From positions 434,001-498,000 of the forward strand of contig NZ_MSIG01000001.1 in assembly GCF_001927285.1 (NCBI RefSeq): 64,000 bases of DNA, given 5' to 3'. Below, one piece after another: positions 54,450-63,877 of this stretch. The notes under the pieces are model-generated. The model was not told where the DNA came from. It saw only the letters and a list, made by a program, of their open reading frames with translations, and searched no databases. Within the stretch, counting starts at the first letter, position 1; every line of letters starts with the position of its first letter. Made by a program: the position numbers and the translations under genes. The stretch comes from Mongoliimonas terrestris. Its GTDB lineage: Bacteria > Pseudomonadota > Alphaproteobacteria > Rhizobiales > Pleomorphomonadaceae.

Positions 54450-55229
54450 TCACACGGTCGGAACGGTGCCGCCGTCGATGACGTGCTCGGTCCCGGTGAT
54501 TGAGGCGGCGAGGTCGGAGGCCAGGAAGGCGATCAGGTTCGCCACCTCCTCCGGCTTCGACGGGCGGCCGAGCGGGATGCCGCCGAGAGCGTCCATGATG
54601 ATCTGCTTGCCGCCCGCAACATCGGTTCCGGCTTCCGCGGCAAGCCGTTCGGCCAGCTTCACGGACGCTTCGGTCTCGATCCAGCCGGGAGCCACACGCA
54701 CCACCCGGACGCCCCTGGGCGAGACCTCCTTGGAGAGGCTCTTGCTGTAGGCGGACAGCGCGGCCTTTGCCGCCGCGTAGGCGGTCGTCGCCTCCGGCAG
54801 CGGCAGGAGGCGCTGGATGGACGTCACGTGGACGACCACGCCGCCGCCCTTTGCGACCATGTCGGGCAGCAGCGTCCGGTCGAGCCGAACGGCCGGGAAG
54901 AGGTTGAGGTCGAGTTCGGCCCGCCAGACGTCCTCCGTCAGGGCGGCGAAGCCGCCGGCGGGGGCGGACGATCCGCCCAGCATGTGGACGACGATGTCGA
55001 CGCCGCCGAGTTCCGCGCGAACCGCCTCGGCGACGGCAGCGCAGCCCTCCGCCGTGGTCAGGTCGGCGGCGACGAAGCCCTGCTCGGCGACGCCTTCGGG
55101 CCGCGACCGCGCAGTCGTCAGCACACGGGCCCCGAGATCCCGGAAGAGACGAACCGTCGCCGCGCCCGCCCCCCGCGTGCCGGAGGTGACGAGGGCGCGC
55201 TTTCCGTCAAGCGTCAGAAGCGGAGCCAT
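54450..55229 (-). CDS. Short-chain dehydrogenase/reductase (SDR)
   Basis: NAD(P)-dependent oxidoreductase of 259 aa. Cofactor loop [15 protein letters not shown] (TGxxxGxG variant, residues about 15-29), ADLTTAEG, and the catalytic motif with Ser in VVVHVTSIQ, Tyr-x3-Lys in [11 protein letters not shown]-terminal [14 protein letters not shown]. The start at 55229 overlaps the stop of the SnoaL-like gene as ATGA, so the two are coupled. They are divergent from a LysR gene that is their likely regulator. Substrate unknown. Confidence 0.93.
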   Translation of the reverse strand: MAPLLTLDGKRALVTSGTRGAGAATVRLFRDLGARVLTTARSRPEGVAEQGFVAADLTTAEGCAAVAEAVRAELGGVDIVVHMLGGSSAPAGGFAALTEDVWRAELDLNLFPAVRLDRTLLPDMVAKGGGVVVHVTSIQRLLPLPEATTAYAAAKAALSAYSKSLSKEVSPRGVRVVRVAPGWIETEASVKLAERLAAEAGTDVAGGKQIIMDALGGIPLGRPSKPEEVANLIAFLASDLAASITGTEHVIDGGTVPTV

Positions 55230-55549
55230 CAGCCGATCCTCAGGTGGGTGATGTGGTCGCCGTCGAGCGTGAAGGCAAAGCCGAGCATCGCCGGGCTGGT
55301 CGGGAAGTCGCCGCGTACCGTTGCGCGAACATGGACCCGGTCCCCTTGCCGTTCGGCCGTCACCGGTTCGGCGACGTGGCGGTACTTCGCCTTGGCGGCC
55401 AGCCACCAGGCGCAAATCGCCTCCCGCCCGTGGTGCCGGGCTCCCTCGTCCTCCACGACAGCGTCGGCCGCAAAGGCGCGCACGATCGTGTCGGGGTCCG
55501 CGCCCGCGTCGGCATGAAAATAGGCTTGAACGGCATTCGGAAGGTCCAT
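55229..55549 (-). CDS. SnoaL-like / nuclear-transport-factor-2 fold protein
   Basis: A 106-aa protein of the NTF2-like superfamily: [20 protein letters not shown], then [18 protein letters not shown] and [22 protein letters not shown] with HITHLRIG at the end. Members are small isomerases, hydrolases or ligand binders. GGAG 6 nt upstream of the ATG. First gene of a two-gene unit with the SDR gene, divergent from the LysR gene with a 103-bp gap between the starts. Confidence 0.9.
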   Translation of the reverse strand: MDLPNAVQAYFHADAGADPDTIVRAFAADAVVEDEGARHHGREAICAWWLAAKAKYRHVAEPVTAERQGDRVHVRATVRGDFPTSPAMLGFAFTLDGDHITHLRIG

Positions 55550-55652
55550 GGGTCCGCTCCATCGGAAGAGGTCGTGCCTGATTGATTTGGCGGTGAACGC
55601 CCGGTCCGATAAGCAGGATAAAGGTGCACGTGGCATCCTGGATTCAAGGACA

Positions 55653-56555
55653 ATGCGAAAGCCCGCCCTGAAGGACATCGAAGCCGCCCTTGCCGTCGCG
55701 CGGCGGGGCTCGTTCCGTGCGGCCGCCCTGGACCTCGGCATGTCCACCACAGCCCTCAGCAGCGCGGTCGCGAAGCTGGAAGCGAGCCTTGGCGTGCAGC
55801 TGTTCAACCGGACCACGCGCAGCGTCTCCCTCACGGAGGCGGGGCGGGCCTTCGTCGAACGAGCCACGCCGGCCCTCAAGGACATCGAGGACGCGATGGC
55901 GGCGGCGCGCGCCAAGCAGGCGGAGCCGGCCGGGACGCTGCGCATCAACGCCTTCGCCAGCGCGGCGCGCGACGTGCTGGCGCCTCTCGTCTTCGCCTTC
56001 CTGCGCCGCTGGCCGCGCGTTGCGGTGGATATCGTCACGGAGGAACGGCTGGTGGACATCGTCGCCGAGGGTTTCGATCTCGGCCTTCGGTCGGCCGACC
56101 TCGTGCCCGTGGACATGATCGCGATCCCCGTCGGAGCGCCGCGGCGGCACGCCGTGGTGGGGGCGCCGGCCTATTTCGAGCGCCATGGCCGGCCACGCGT
56201 GCCGACGGACCTGTTGCGGCACGCCTGCATCCGTGTCCGACTGCCGAACGGAGCGCTGTTCCGGTGGCCGTTCGAAAAGGACGGCGAGGCCGCCCTGGTG
56301 GATGTTGCCGGCCCGATCACCCTCGACGAGGCGGGCCTCGCCCGCGCCGCGGCGGTCGAGGGCGTGGGGATCGGCTTTCTGATGGAAGAGGACGTCCGCG
56401 ACGACCTGGCGACAGGGCGCCTGGAACGGGTGCTGGAGGACTGGACGCCCCCTCGGCCCCCGGTCTGCCTCTATTACCCCGGGCGGCGGAATCAATCGGC
56501 GGCCCTGAAGAGCTTCCTCGACCTCGCCCGGGCGAGCGGACCACGACGGGGGTAG
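55653..56555 (+). CDS. LysR-family transcriptional regulator
   Basis: A 300-aa regulator. N-terminal winged HTH with [20 protein letters not shown] and [33 protein letters not shown] (key: [20 protein letters not shown]), C-terminal periplasmic-binding-like effector domain of the CrgA/DsdC-like type. ATG 55653 lies at the family start. It is divergent from the SnoaL-SDR pair, the usual arrangement for a LysR regulator and its target. The effector is unknown. Confidence 0.93.
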   Translation: MRKPALKDIEAALAVARRGSFRAAALDLGMSTTALSSAVAKLEASLGVQLFNRTTRSVSLTEAGRAFVERATPALKDIEDAMAAARAKQAEPAGTLRINAFASAARDVLAPLVFAFLRRWPRVAVDIVTEERLVDIVAEGFDLGLRSADLVPVDMIAIPVGAPRRHAVVGAPAYFERHGRPRVPTDLLRHACIRVRLPNGALFRWPFEKDGEAALVDVAGPITLDEAGLARAAAVEGVGIGFLMEEDVRDDLATGRLERVLEDWTPPRPPVCLYYPGRRNQSAALKSFLDLARASGPRRG

Positions 56556-56802
56556 GGACGGGGGTCGGCTCGTCCGGACCTTGCGATCGCCGCGCCTTCG
56601 CCGGAGACCACCGTGGCCGGGCGGGTGTATGTTGATTTCACAAGGCCAGGCGCGCGTGAGCGTCCACACCGGCGCATACGCCGTCGTTTGTCTCCCGACG
56701 ATCCGTTATGGTTCGGGCGTTCCGGCGCACGTGAAGGTCGGACGAGACCGAGCTTCACGTGCCGGAAGAGAGATCCTTTATCGCCTGCGACACGAGCCCG
56801 GC

Positions 56803-57423
56803 ATGATCACGGACATCGAGCAGTACTTCGTAAACGGGTGCGGGCGGTGCGACCGGTTTGCGACGCCGGACTGCTCCACCCGGCAATGGGCCAAGGGTCT
56901 CCTCGACCTTCGACGTCTCTGTCTTCAGGCGGGATTGGCCGAGACCGTGAAGTGGGGGCACCCGTGCTACAGGCACGCGGACCGGAACATCGCCATCATC
57001 GGCGCGTTCCGCGGCGACTTCCGCCTGAGCTTCTTCGATGCCGCGTTGATGACGGACAGAGAGGGCATTCTGGAGAGGCAGGGCCCGAACACGCGGTTTC
57101 CGGACATGGTGCGCTTCACCGACAATGCGCGCGTGGAGGCCATGGCACCGACGATCACGGACTATCTGAAGGAGGCGATGGGCTATGCGGAGGCAGGTCT
57201 TCGCCCGCCGAAGATCGAGACCGAGGTCACGCTGCCCGACGAACTCGTGGACGCCTTGGATGCTGACCCCGAGCTTGCCGAAGCCTTTCGACACCTGACC
57301 CCCGGACGGCAGCGAAGCTACGTCATCAGTCTGGCATCGGCGAAGACCTCCGCGACCCGCACGTCCCGGATCATGGCGTTCCGGGACAAGATCCTGGCCG
57401 GAAAAGGCGCCAACGAGCGATAG
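56803..57423 (+). CDS. YdeI/DUF1801-family protein
   Basis: A 206-aa cytosolic protein. The DUF1801-type core has WAKGLLDLRRLCLQAGLAETVKWGHPCYRH (key: TVKWGHPCYRH), NIAIIGAFRGDFRLSFFDAAL, and the C-terminal LTPGRQRSYVISLASAKTSATR matches the OmdA/YdeI end. Biochemical function is not known. The start at 56803 is uncertain because the frame continues upstream and the ribosome-binding site is weak. It is followed by a parS-like site. Confidence 0.75.
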   Translation: MITDIEQYFVNGCGRCDRFATPDCSTRQWAKGLLDLRRLCLQAGLAETVKWGHPCYRHADRNIAIIGAFRGDFRLSFFDAALMTDREGILERQGPNTRFPDMVRFTDNARVEAMAPTITDYLKEAMGYAEAGLRPPKIETEVTLPDELVDALDADPELAEAFRHLTPGRQRSYVISLASAKTSATRTSRIMAFRDKILAGKGANER

Positions 57424-57427
57424 GCGC

Positions 57428-57443
57428 TGTTTCACGTGAAAAC
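57428..57443. other. parS-like site 50 kb from the origin cluster
   Basis: TGTTTCACGTGAAAAC matches 14 of 16 parS positions and contains the perfect 12-bp palindrome TTTCACGTGAAA. It is intergenic, 5 bp after the DUF1801-like gene. It may be a secondary ParB site or a chance match. Confidence 0.45.
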
Positions 57444-57631
57444 CGTGTGCGGCTTTGGCCGTCAGGCGCGACGGCGGAGCGGGTCCGGTCGGCATCCTGT
57501 GCGACTGAAACGGGTCGAGCCGCAGCGGCCTCGACCCGGCCGGCGCCGTCCGCATCGCGACGCGCGGACGTCCGAGCGCGCGGCGCGCATTTTTCGAACC
57601 GGGTGGCCGCAGCCCAGGGCCTGGCAGGCGC

Positions 57632-60028
57632 TCAGGCCGTTCGCGCGCCTCCCACAAGGCTTATCGTCGACCCGTATCCGCTGGAGAGCGCCAGCACCGA
57701 TCGGGCGAGGGCCTCGCGGTCGAGGCCGAAGTGCCGGTAGAGGTCGCCGATGGTGCCGGTCTGGCCGAAATGCTCCACCCCGTGCGAGACGGTCCGGTGG
57801 CCGGCCACCGCGCCGAGCCAGGCGAGGGTCGCCGGATGGCCGTCGATGGCGGTGACGATCAGGCAGTCGCGCGGCAGGTCGCGGAAGAGCGTCTCGATAT
57901 GGCTCCGTGCGTGGGGGTTGCCGCGGGCGCGGGCGCGCTGGGCGGCGGTCCAGCCGGCGTTCAGGCGGTCGGCGGAGGTGACGGCCAGCACGCCCACGTC
58001 GCGGCGGTGCTCGCCGATCAGCCCGGCGGCCGCGATCGCCTCGGGGGCGACCGCCCCCTGGTAGGCGATCACCGCGTCGCAATTCGGTCCCGGGCGACGG
58101 AGCCAGTAGGCGCCGTCGATGGCGCCCTGGCGGAATGCGTCGTCCACCCGCTTGCCCGGCTGTTCCAGCGGGTTGGTGGTCAGACGCAGATAGACCGAGC
58201 CGCCGGTCTCGTCGCGCAGCCACGTGCGTTCGCTCGGATCGCCGCCGCCGTCCCGCTGCAGATAGTCGAAGGCCCATTCCATGATCACCGCCAGTTCGTC
58301 GGCGAAGGCCGGCTCGAAGGCCGCCAGCCCGTCCTGCGACAGGCCGATCAGCGGCGTGCCGATGGACTGGTGGGCGCCGCCCTCCGGGGCGAGCGTCACC
58401 CCCGAAGGGGTGCCGACGATCATGAACCGGGCGTCCTGGTAGCAGGCGTAGTTGAGCGCATCGAGGCCGCGGGAGACGAAGGGATCGTAGACCGTCCCGA
58501 TCGGAAACAGCCGCTTGCCGAACAGGCTGTGCGACAGGCCGGCGGCGCCGAGCAGCAGGAAGAGGTTCATCTCGGCGATGCCGAGTTCGATGTGCTGGCC
58601 CTCGGGCGTGAATTCCCACTTGGCGGTGGAGGGGATGCGATGGTCGATGAAGGCGTCGGCCTGCGCCGTGCGGGCGAACAGCTTGCGGCGGTTGACCCAG
58701 GGGCCGAGGCTGGTGGTGCCGGTCACGTCGGGCGACGTGGTGACGATCCTTGCGGCGAGCGCGCTGTCGGTCTTGGAGATCTCGTCCAGGATCTTGCCGA
58801 AGGCGGCCTGGGTGGAGATCTCCCGGTCGGTTTCAAAGGCGATCGGCGGCACCTGGACCTTGCTGTCGGAATAGCGCCGGGGCCCCTTGGCGAAGAAGGG
58901 CACGCGGGCGAGGAAGGCGCGCAGGCCCGCCTCGTCCTCGACGGCGGCGAAGGGCTCCCACTCCTTGCCCGGCGCCACGCCCATGTGGCGCTGCCAGGCC
59001 GCGAACTGGGTCGGATTCATCAGCCCGCCGTGGTTGTCCTTGTGGCCGGCGATGGGGGTTCCCCACCCCTTGATGGTGTAGGCGAGGAAGCAGACCGGCC
59101 GGTCGTGGTCGACGGCCGCGAAGGCGTCCGCCATGGTCGTCACGCAGTTGCCGCCGAGGTTTTCCATGAGCGCGGCGAGCTCCGCGTCGGTGCGCCGGTC
59201 GATCAGGGCCGACACGGCACCCTGGTCGCCGAGGTCCTCCATCAGGCGTTTGCGCCAGACCGCGCCGCCCATGAAGGTGAGGGCGGAATAGTCCTGGTTG
59301 GGACAGCGGTCGATCCAGTCACGCAGGGCCGTGCCGCCCGGCTCGTCGAAAGCGGCGCGTTGGAGGGCGCCGTACTTGACCCGCACCACGTCCCAGCCGA
59401 AGGCGTCGAAGATCTTCTCGACCCGGGCGAACAGACCCTCCCGGACGATGCCGTCCAGGGACTGCCGGTTGTAGTCGATGATCCACCAGCACTTGCGCAG
59501 GTCATTCTTCCAGCCTTCCTGCAGCGCCTCGTAGATGTTGCCCTCGTCGAGCTCGGCGTCGCCGACCAGCGCAACCATGCGGCCGAGCGGGATGTCCTCT
59601 CCCCAGGTCTTGGCGGCGATATAGTCCTGGACGAGCGACGCGAAGGCGGTGACCGCCACGCCGAGCCCGACCGAGCCGGTGGAGAAGTCGACGTCGTCGA
59701 TGTCCTTGGTCCGAGACGGGTAGGACTGGGCGCCGCCGAGGCCGCGGAAGGCCTCCATCTTGGCGCGGGTCTGCTGCCCCATCAGGTACTGGATCGCGTG
59801 GAAGACCGGCGAGGCGTGCGGCTTGACCGCCACCCGGTCCTCCGGCCGCAGGGCCGAGAAGTAGAGCGCCGTCAGGATCGACACCATGGAGGCCGAGGAC
59901 GCCTGGTGCCCACCGATCTTGATCCCGTCCACCTTGGGGCGGACGTGGTTGGCGTGATGGATCATCCAGTGCGACAGCCAGAGCAGCCGCTGTTCGATCG
60001 TCTTCAGGTGGGCGGTGTCGGTCGGCAT
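57632..60028 (-). CDS. AceE/MdeB-like 2-oxoacid dehydrogenase E1 (transketolase superfamily)
   Basis: Thiamine-diphosphate enzyme of 798 aa related to homodimeric pyruvate dehydrogenase E1. N-terminal KTIEQRLLWLSHWMIHHANH, HASPVFHAIQYLMG, thiamine-binding GDAELDEGNIYEAL followed by IIDYNRQSLDG, and the pyrimidine-domain segment HIELGIAEMNLFLLLGAAG with the catalytic Glu. GGAG precedes ATG 60028. It lies 80 bp downstream of acdS in the same direction. ACC deaminase releases 2-oxobutyrate, and MdeB of Pseudomonas is an AceE-like 2-oxobutyrate dehydrogenase, so that substrate is a good inference. Confidence 0.85.
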   Translation of the reverse strand: MPTDTAHLKTIEQRLLWLSHWMIHHANHVRPKVDGIKIGGHQASSASMVSILTALYFSALRPEDRVAVKPHASPVFHAIQYLMGQQTRAKMEAFRGLGGAQSYPSRTKDIDDVDFSTGSVGLGVAVTAFASLVQDYIAAKTWGEDIPLGRMVALVGDAELDEGNIYEALQEGWKNDLRKCWWIIDYNRQSLDGIVREGLFARVEKIFDAFGWDVVRVKYGALQRAAFDEPGGTALRDWIDRCPNQDYSALTFMGGAVWRKRLMEDLGDQGAVSALIDRRTDAELAALMENLGGNCVTTMADAFAAVDHDRPVCFLAYTIKGWGTPIAGHKDNHGGLMNPTQFAAWQRHMGVAPGKEWEPFAAVEDEAGLRAFLARVPFFAKGPRRYSDSKVQVPPIAFETDREISTQAAFGKILDEISKTDSALAARIVTTSPDVTGTTSLGPWVNRRKLFARTAQADAFIDHRIPSTAKWEFTPEGQHIELGIAEMNLFLLLGAAGLSHSLFGKRLFPIGTVYDPFVSRGLDALNYACYQDARFMIVGTPSGVTLAPEGGAHQSIGTPLIGLSQDGLAAFEPAFADELAVIMEWAFDYLQRDGGGDPSERTWLRDETGGSVYLRLTTNPLEQPGKRVDDAFRQGAIDGAYWLRRPGPNCDAVIAYQGAVAPEAIAAAGLIGEHRRDVGVLAVTSADRLNAGWTAAQRARARGNPHARSHIETLFRDLPRDCLIVTAIDGHPATLAWLGAVAGHRTVSHGVEHFGQTGTIGDLYRHFGLDREALARSVLALSSGYGSTISLVGGARTA

Positions 60029-60108
60029 GGCGGGCTCCGCGTCGGCTGCGGCCGGGTGTGGCCGCCGGTGCAACGGGCTGCACCGACGGCCCGAAAGCTA
60101 CGTCAGGA

Positions 60109-61128
60109 TCAGCCGTCTTTGTAGTGGTAGCTGTAGCCGTTGATCGCCGGCGTGCCGCCGAGGTGGGCGTAGAGCACGCGCGCGCCGTCCGGGAAGAAGC
60201 CCTTTTGGACGAGGTCGATCATCCCCTGCATCGACTTGCCCTCATAGACCGGGTCCGTGATCATCGCTTCCGTCCGGGCGGCAAGGCGGATGGCCGCGTT
60301 CGTCTCCTCCGACGGCACCCCATAGGCCGGATAGGCATAGTCGGGGTTGATGACGATCTCGTCGTCGCGGACGGCGCGCCCGAGCTCCACCAGCGCGGCG
60401 GCGTTGTCGACGATCTGGCGCACTTGCGCGCGGGTCTGGTCGGGCGTGCCGGACGCGTCGATACCGATCACCCGGTCGGCGCGATCCTGGGCCGCGAAGC
60501 CGACGATCATGCCCGCCTGGGTCGATCCGGTGACGACACAGACCACGATGTAGTCGAACCTGTAGCCGAGCGCCTTCTCCTGTGCGGCGACCTCCTCGGC
60601 AAAGCCTATGTAGCCGAGGGCGCCGTACCTGTGGACGCTGGCCCCAGCCGGGATGGCATAGGGGACGCCGCCCGCGTCCCTGACCGACTGGACCGCGTTC
60701 TCCCAGCTCTTGCGGATGCCGATGTCGAAGCCGTCGTCGACCAGCCGGGAATCCGCCCCCATCAGCCGGGTCATCAGGATGTTGCCCACCCGGTCGTAGA
60801 CCGCGTCATAGTGGGGCACCCACTTCTCCTGCACCACCACGCACTTCATGCCGATCTTGGCCGCGGTCGCCGCCACCATGCGCGTGTGGTTCGACTGCAC
60901 GCCGCCGATCGAGACCAGCGTGTCGGCGCCCGACGCGATGGCGTCCGGGACGATGTATTCCAGCTTGCGCAGCTTGTTGCCGCCCATGGCGAGTCCGGAA
61001 TTGCAGTCGTCGCGCTTGGCGTAGATCTGGACCTTGCCGCCGAGTGCCGCAGTCAGTCGCGGCAGGTGCTCGATGGGCGTCGGCCCGAAGGTGAGTGGGT
61101 AGCGCTCGAATTTGGCCAGCAGTGACAT
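60109..61128 (-). CDS. acdS: 1-aminocyclopropane-1-carboxylate deaminase
   Basis: PLP enzyme that splits the plant ethylene precursor ACC into ammonia and 2-oxobutyrate. The 339-aa protein has the PLP lysine in [12 protein letters not shown] (Lys52), Ser79 in GGVQSNHTR, and the residues used to tell true ACC deaminase from D-cysteine desulfhydrase: Tyr295-Glu296 in [11 protein letters not shown] and Leu323 in YAHLGG. AGAGGG precedes the start. It is divergent from the Lrp-type acdR gene and followed by an AceE-like E1 gene. Confidence 0.97.
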   Translation of the reverse strand: MSLLAKFERYPLTFGPTPIEHLPRLTAALGGKVQIYAKRDDCNSGLAMGGNKLRKLEYIVPDAIASGADTLVSIGGVQSNHTRMVAATAAKIGMKCVVVQEKWVPHYDAVYDRVGNILMTRLMGADSRLVDDGFDIGIRKSWENAVQSVRDAGGVPYAIPAGASVHRYGALGYIGFAEEVAAQEKALGYRFDYIVVCVVTGSTQAGMIVGFAAQDRADRVIGIDASGTPDQTRAQVRQIVDNAAALVELGRAVRDDEIVINPDYAYPAYGVPSEETNAAIRLAARTEAMITDPVYEGKSMQGMIDLVQKGFFPDGARVLYAHLGGTPAINGYSYHYKDG

Positions 61129-61269
61129 GCGGTCGTATCCCTCTTTTTGTAATGACTTCAGCGTAGCAGCGGCACTGCAATATGGGCTTTCAAAATGGTG
61201 CCTGAACTCGATTGAAGCTTCGGCAAGCGGGCGGTAACGTCGAGATTACCAGTCACCGTGGAGCCCAAT
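61129..61269. promoter_or_regulatory. Divergent acdS-acdR promoter region
   Basis: 141 bp, AT-richer than the surroundings, with GCAATATGGGCTTTCAAAATGG near 61178-61199 as the most AT-rich part. By analogy with other acdR-acdS pairs it should contain the Lrp-type box; I cannot fix its exact bases. Confidence 0.5.
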
Positions 61270-61746
61270 ATGAAAGAATCTTCCACCTACGAATTGGACC
61301 GCATTGATCGGAGTATGCTGCGGGCGTTGCAGAAGGATGGGCGCCTCGCCAACGCCGATCTCGCCAAGATGGTCAATGTCAGCGCCGCCACTTGCCACCG
61401 CCGCACGCAGCGCCTGTTCGAGGAGGGCTTTATCGCGTCCGTCCGCGCGCAGGTCGCTCCCGCGGCCGTGGGGCTGGGCGCCCTCGTCATGGTGGGCGTG
61501 GTGCTGGACCGCTCCACGCCCGAGAGCTTCGCCGAGTTCGAGAAGGCGGTGGGCGCCATGAAGGAGGTGCTGGACTGCAACCTCGTCGCCGGGGACTTCG
61601 ACTACCTCTTGAAGATCCGGGTCCGCGACACTGCCGGATTCAGTCTGCTGCACGGGCGGCAGTTGATCACGCTGCCCGGTGTCCGCCAGATCCGGACCTT
61701 CTTCGTCCTGAAGGAGGTCAAGGACAACGCCCCCCTCCCGATCTGA
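61270..61746 (+). CDS. acdR: Lrp/AsnC-family regulator of ACC deaminase
   Basis: A 158-aa feast/famine regulator. N-terminal HTH with ELDRIDRSMLRALQKDGRLA and NADLAKMVNVSAATCHRRTQRL, then the RAM ligand domain with VVLDRSTPESFAEFEKAV and AGDFDYLLKIRVRD. GGAG sits 6 nt before ATG 61270; an upstream in-frame GTG at 61258 lacks one. The divergent position next to acdS is the classical acdR arrangement. Confidence 0.93.
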   Translation: MKESSTYELDRIDRSMLRALQKDGRLANADLAKMVNVSAATCHRRTQRLFEEGFIASVRAQVAPAAVGLGALVMVGVVLDRSTPESFAEFEKAVGAMKEVLDCNLVAGDFDYLLKIRVRDTAGFSLLHGRQLITLPGVRQIRTFFVLKEVKDNAPLPI

Positions 61747-61791
61747 GGCGGGAGGCGTCGGCAGCTTTCGCTCTCGATGCCGCCCGTGCGG

Positions 61792-62577
61792 TCAGCGGGC
61801 GCCGACCTCTCGCGCCGCTTCGTCGATGGCGTCCGCCACCGCCTGCGGCTGGGTCAGGAAGGGCACGTGGCTGGCGGGCACTTCGACGATCGAAGCCCCG
61901 ATCCGCTCGGCCGTGTGGCGGAGAAGCTTCGGATCGATGGCCTTGTCCTCGGTGGCGATCACCGCCCAGCTGGGCTTGTCCTTCCAGGCCGCGGCGCCGA
62001 CCGGCTCGGCGAAGATGGCCATGTTGATGGGCACTTGGGAATCGCGGAGAAAGGCGGCATCCATGTCCGACGTGTCGCCAGCAAAGCCGATCTTGAACGT
62101 CTCCAGATTGACGAAGCCGAACCCGTCCTCGCCAGTCTCGATCACGAACTCCGGCGGCGGCGGGATCTCGGCGAACTGGTCGCCCGTGGATTCGCCCACG
62201 TCCGGCGCGAGGGCCGAGACATAGACGAGCCCTGCCACCTTGGGGTCCGCACCCGCCACGGTGATCACGGTCCCGCCATAGGAGTGGCCGACGAGGATCG
62301 TCGGGCCGTCCTGCCGGTCGAGGATGCGCCGGGTGGCGGCCACGTCGTCCGAGAGCGAGGTGAGCGGGTTCTGCACGATGCTGACGCGGTACCCGCGCTT
62401 GGTGAGAATGTCATAGACTCCGCGCCAGCCGGACCCGTCCGCAAAGGCGCCGTGCACGAGCACGACATTCCTGACGGCCTGATCCGGCGGGATGCTCTCC
62501 TGCGCCTGAGATCCGGTGACGGCGATGCCTGCCGCAGCGGCGGCAGCCGTCACGAGGGTGCTGATCCTGGTGGTCAT
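61792..62577 (-). CDS. Secreted alpha/beta hydrolase
   Basis: A 261-aa alpha/beta-fold hydrolase with a Sec signal (residues 1-26, ISTLVTAAAAAAGIAVTGSQAQ). NVVLVHGAFADGSGW forms the oxyanion-hole strand, GHSYGG (about residue 97) is the nucleophile elbow with Ser, and the late PASHVPFLTQP carries the catalytic His. Similar proteins are annotated as salicylate-esterase-like or pyrethroid-type hydrolases; the substrate cannot be stated. It is convergent with acdR. Confidence 0.92.
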   Translation of the reverse strand: MTTRISTLVTAAAAAAGIAVTGSQAQESIPPDQAVRNVVLVHGAFADGSGWRGVYDILTKRGYRVSIVQNPLTSLSDDVAATRRILDRQDGPTILVGHSYGGTVITVAGADPKVAGLVYVSALAPDVGESTGDQFAEIPPPPEFVIETGEDGFGFVNLETFKIGFAGDTSDMDAAFLRDSQVPINMAIFAEPVGAAAWKDKPSWAVIATEDKAIDPKLLRHTAERIGASIVEVPASHVPFLTQPQAVADAIDEAAREVGAR

Positions 62578-63099
62578 GGTGCTGCTCCTATGTTGCGTCT
62601 GGTGTCCGAGAGGGGGGCCAGACAGGCGCTTCGGGGAGGCCGCATGCGCTTCCGACCCATTCCAAGCGTAGCCGGGAACCTCGGAGGGGTGCTTTCATAG
62701 TGAAGGGCCGAAACGGAAGGAAATCTAACCTCCAGGCAAAAAGGATGCCTACATGCATCATGAAAACGGCAGTATGCGGTAGATTCTTTCAACCATCATT
62801 CCGGTTTGGTCGGCTGCAGTGGGACCGGTCATGCCGCGATGGGGCTCATGACGAGCCAGCAAGGTATCGCTGCCGCTTGGCGAGCCGCTTATCACCAGCC
62901 TGTCGGACACCGTTGCGGGCCTTGCGGCGGAGGATCCGAAGACTTGGCGGCGGATCGAACAGGCCGTCGTCCGGCTGGTCCGCGGCGCCTACAGGACGGC
63001 CTGACCGAGCCGGGGATCGGGATCCGCCTCGCGGGCGATGCGGACCGGTCGCCGGTCTAGCGATGATGCGAAGGGGAAAGCCGCGTCCAAGCCGGGATC
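62578..63099. other. Gap with a possible short gene remnant
   Basis: 522 bp. The first 150 bp have lower GC and must hold the leftward hydrolase promoter. From 62852 to 63004 a 50-codon frame reads ...LPLGEPLITSLSDTVAGLAA...VVRLVRGAYRTA and ends in TGA, with coding-like codons but a stop just before it and no start, so it may be the 3' end of a decayed gene. Nothing else is recognisable. Confidence 0.3.
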
Positions 63100-63708
63100 T
63101 CAGCCACGCCCGGAAGCACGCGGCTCCGCCAGGAGCCCCGATGCCAGCAGGCGGAACGCCTCGAGGGCCTTGGGCAGGCGCGCCTCGGGGCTGTCCGCGG
63201 CCGCCACCCAGAGCGCGGCGTTGAGGGCGGCGCCGCTGAGGAGCCGGGCGGCCGCTTCCGTGTCCACGGGCTTCAGCACGCCCGCGCCGACGAGCCGCTC
63301 CACCGTCCGCAGGGTCTCGGCCAGGCACGCGCTCTGGCTTGGCCACATGGACGGGTCCCCGAGCACCGCCGGCCCGTCGCGAAGAACGATCCGCTGCACC
63401 TCCGGGTCGAGCGCCATCTCGATATAGGCCGCGCCTTCGGAAAGGAGCGCGTCCCAGCCGCTGCCCGCACGGGCGCCGCTCGTCTTGGCGCGCGCCGCCA
63501 TCTCGCCATCGATCTGGTTCACCACGGCGGCGAACAGACCGCGCTTGTCGCCGAAGCTGTGGTAGAGCGCGCCCCGAGTGAGCCCGGCGGCGGCCGTGAA
63601 GTCGTCCATGGAGGCATCGGCGAACCCCTTGTCCGCGAAGGCGATGCGCGCGGCGCGGAGGAGCCGGGCACGGTTCTCCTCCATGGTCTCTTTGCGGCTC
63701 TTGGCCAT
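63100..63708 (-). CDS. TetR/AcrR-family transcriptional regulator
   Basis: A 202-aa repressor-type protein: MAKSRKETMEENRARLLRAA, HTH with FADASMDDFTAAAGLTRGALYHSFGDKRGLFAAV (key: AAAGLTRGALYHSFGDKRGL), then the ligand domain. I use ATG 63708; the frame has one more ATG 15 codons upstream. It is divergent from a RidA-family gene with a palindromic operator between them, so it probably represses both. Confidence 0.92.
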   Translation of the reverse strand: MAKSRKETMEENRARLLRAARIAFADKGFADASMDDFTAAAGLTRGALYHSFGDKRGLFAAVVNQIDGEMAARAKTSGARAGSGWDALLSEGAAYIEMALDPEVQRIVLRDGPAVLGDPSMWPSQSACLAETLRTVERLVGAGVLKPVDTEAAARLLSGAALNAALWVAAADSPEARLPKALEAFRLLASGLLAEPRASGRG

Positions 63709-63747
63709 GGTGAAGGCCGACCTTTCGCCTACGGCACGTCTACGGAT

Positions 63748-63768
63748 TGACATACGGAGCGTATGTCA
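63748..63768. promoter_or_regulatory. TetR operator, TGACATACG-GAG-CGTATGTCA
   Basis: Perfect inverted repeat with 9-bp arms and a 3-bp centre in the divergent gap between the TetR and RidA-family genes. A second, shorter one, ATACG-TCA-CGTAT (63778-63790), lies 9 bp further. Both share the half-site ATACG/CGTAT typical of AcrR-type operators. Confidence 0.75.
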
Positions 63769-63877
63769 TAGGTTCGCATACGTCACGTATATCGAAACTC
63801 GTGGCGCCTTGTGAAGCCGAAAAGGCGGACGGCCATCACGCCGAGGCCCGACATCCCGCCAGCCAGGACACCCTCCC

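Noticed and set aside
55229..56116. 295-codon leftward frame joining the SnoaL-like protein to sequence opposite the LysR gene
   Set aside because: Only the last 106 codons are the NTF2-like protein; the rest is antisense to LysR and precedes a good ribosome-binding site and ATG at 55549.
60109..61128. D-cysteine desulfhydrase
   Set aside because: Glu296 and Leu323 are the residues of true ACC deaminase, and the acdR neighbour agrees.
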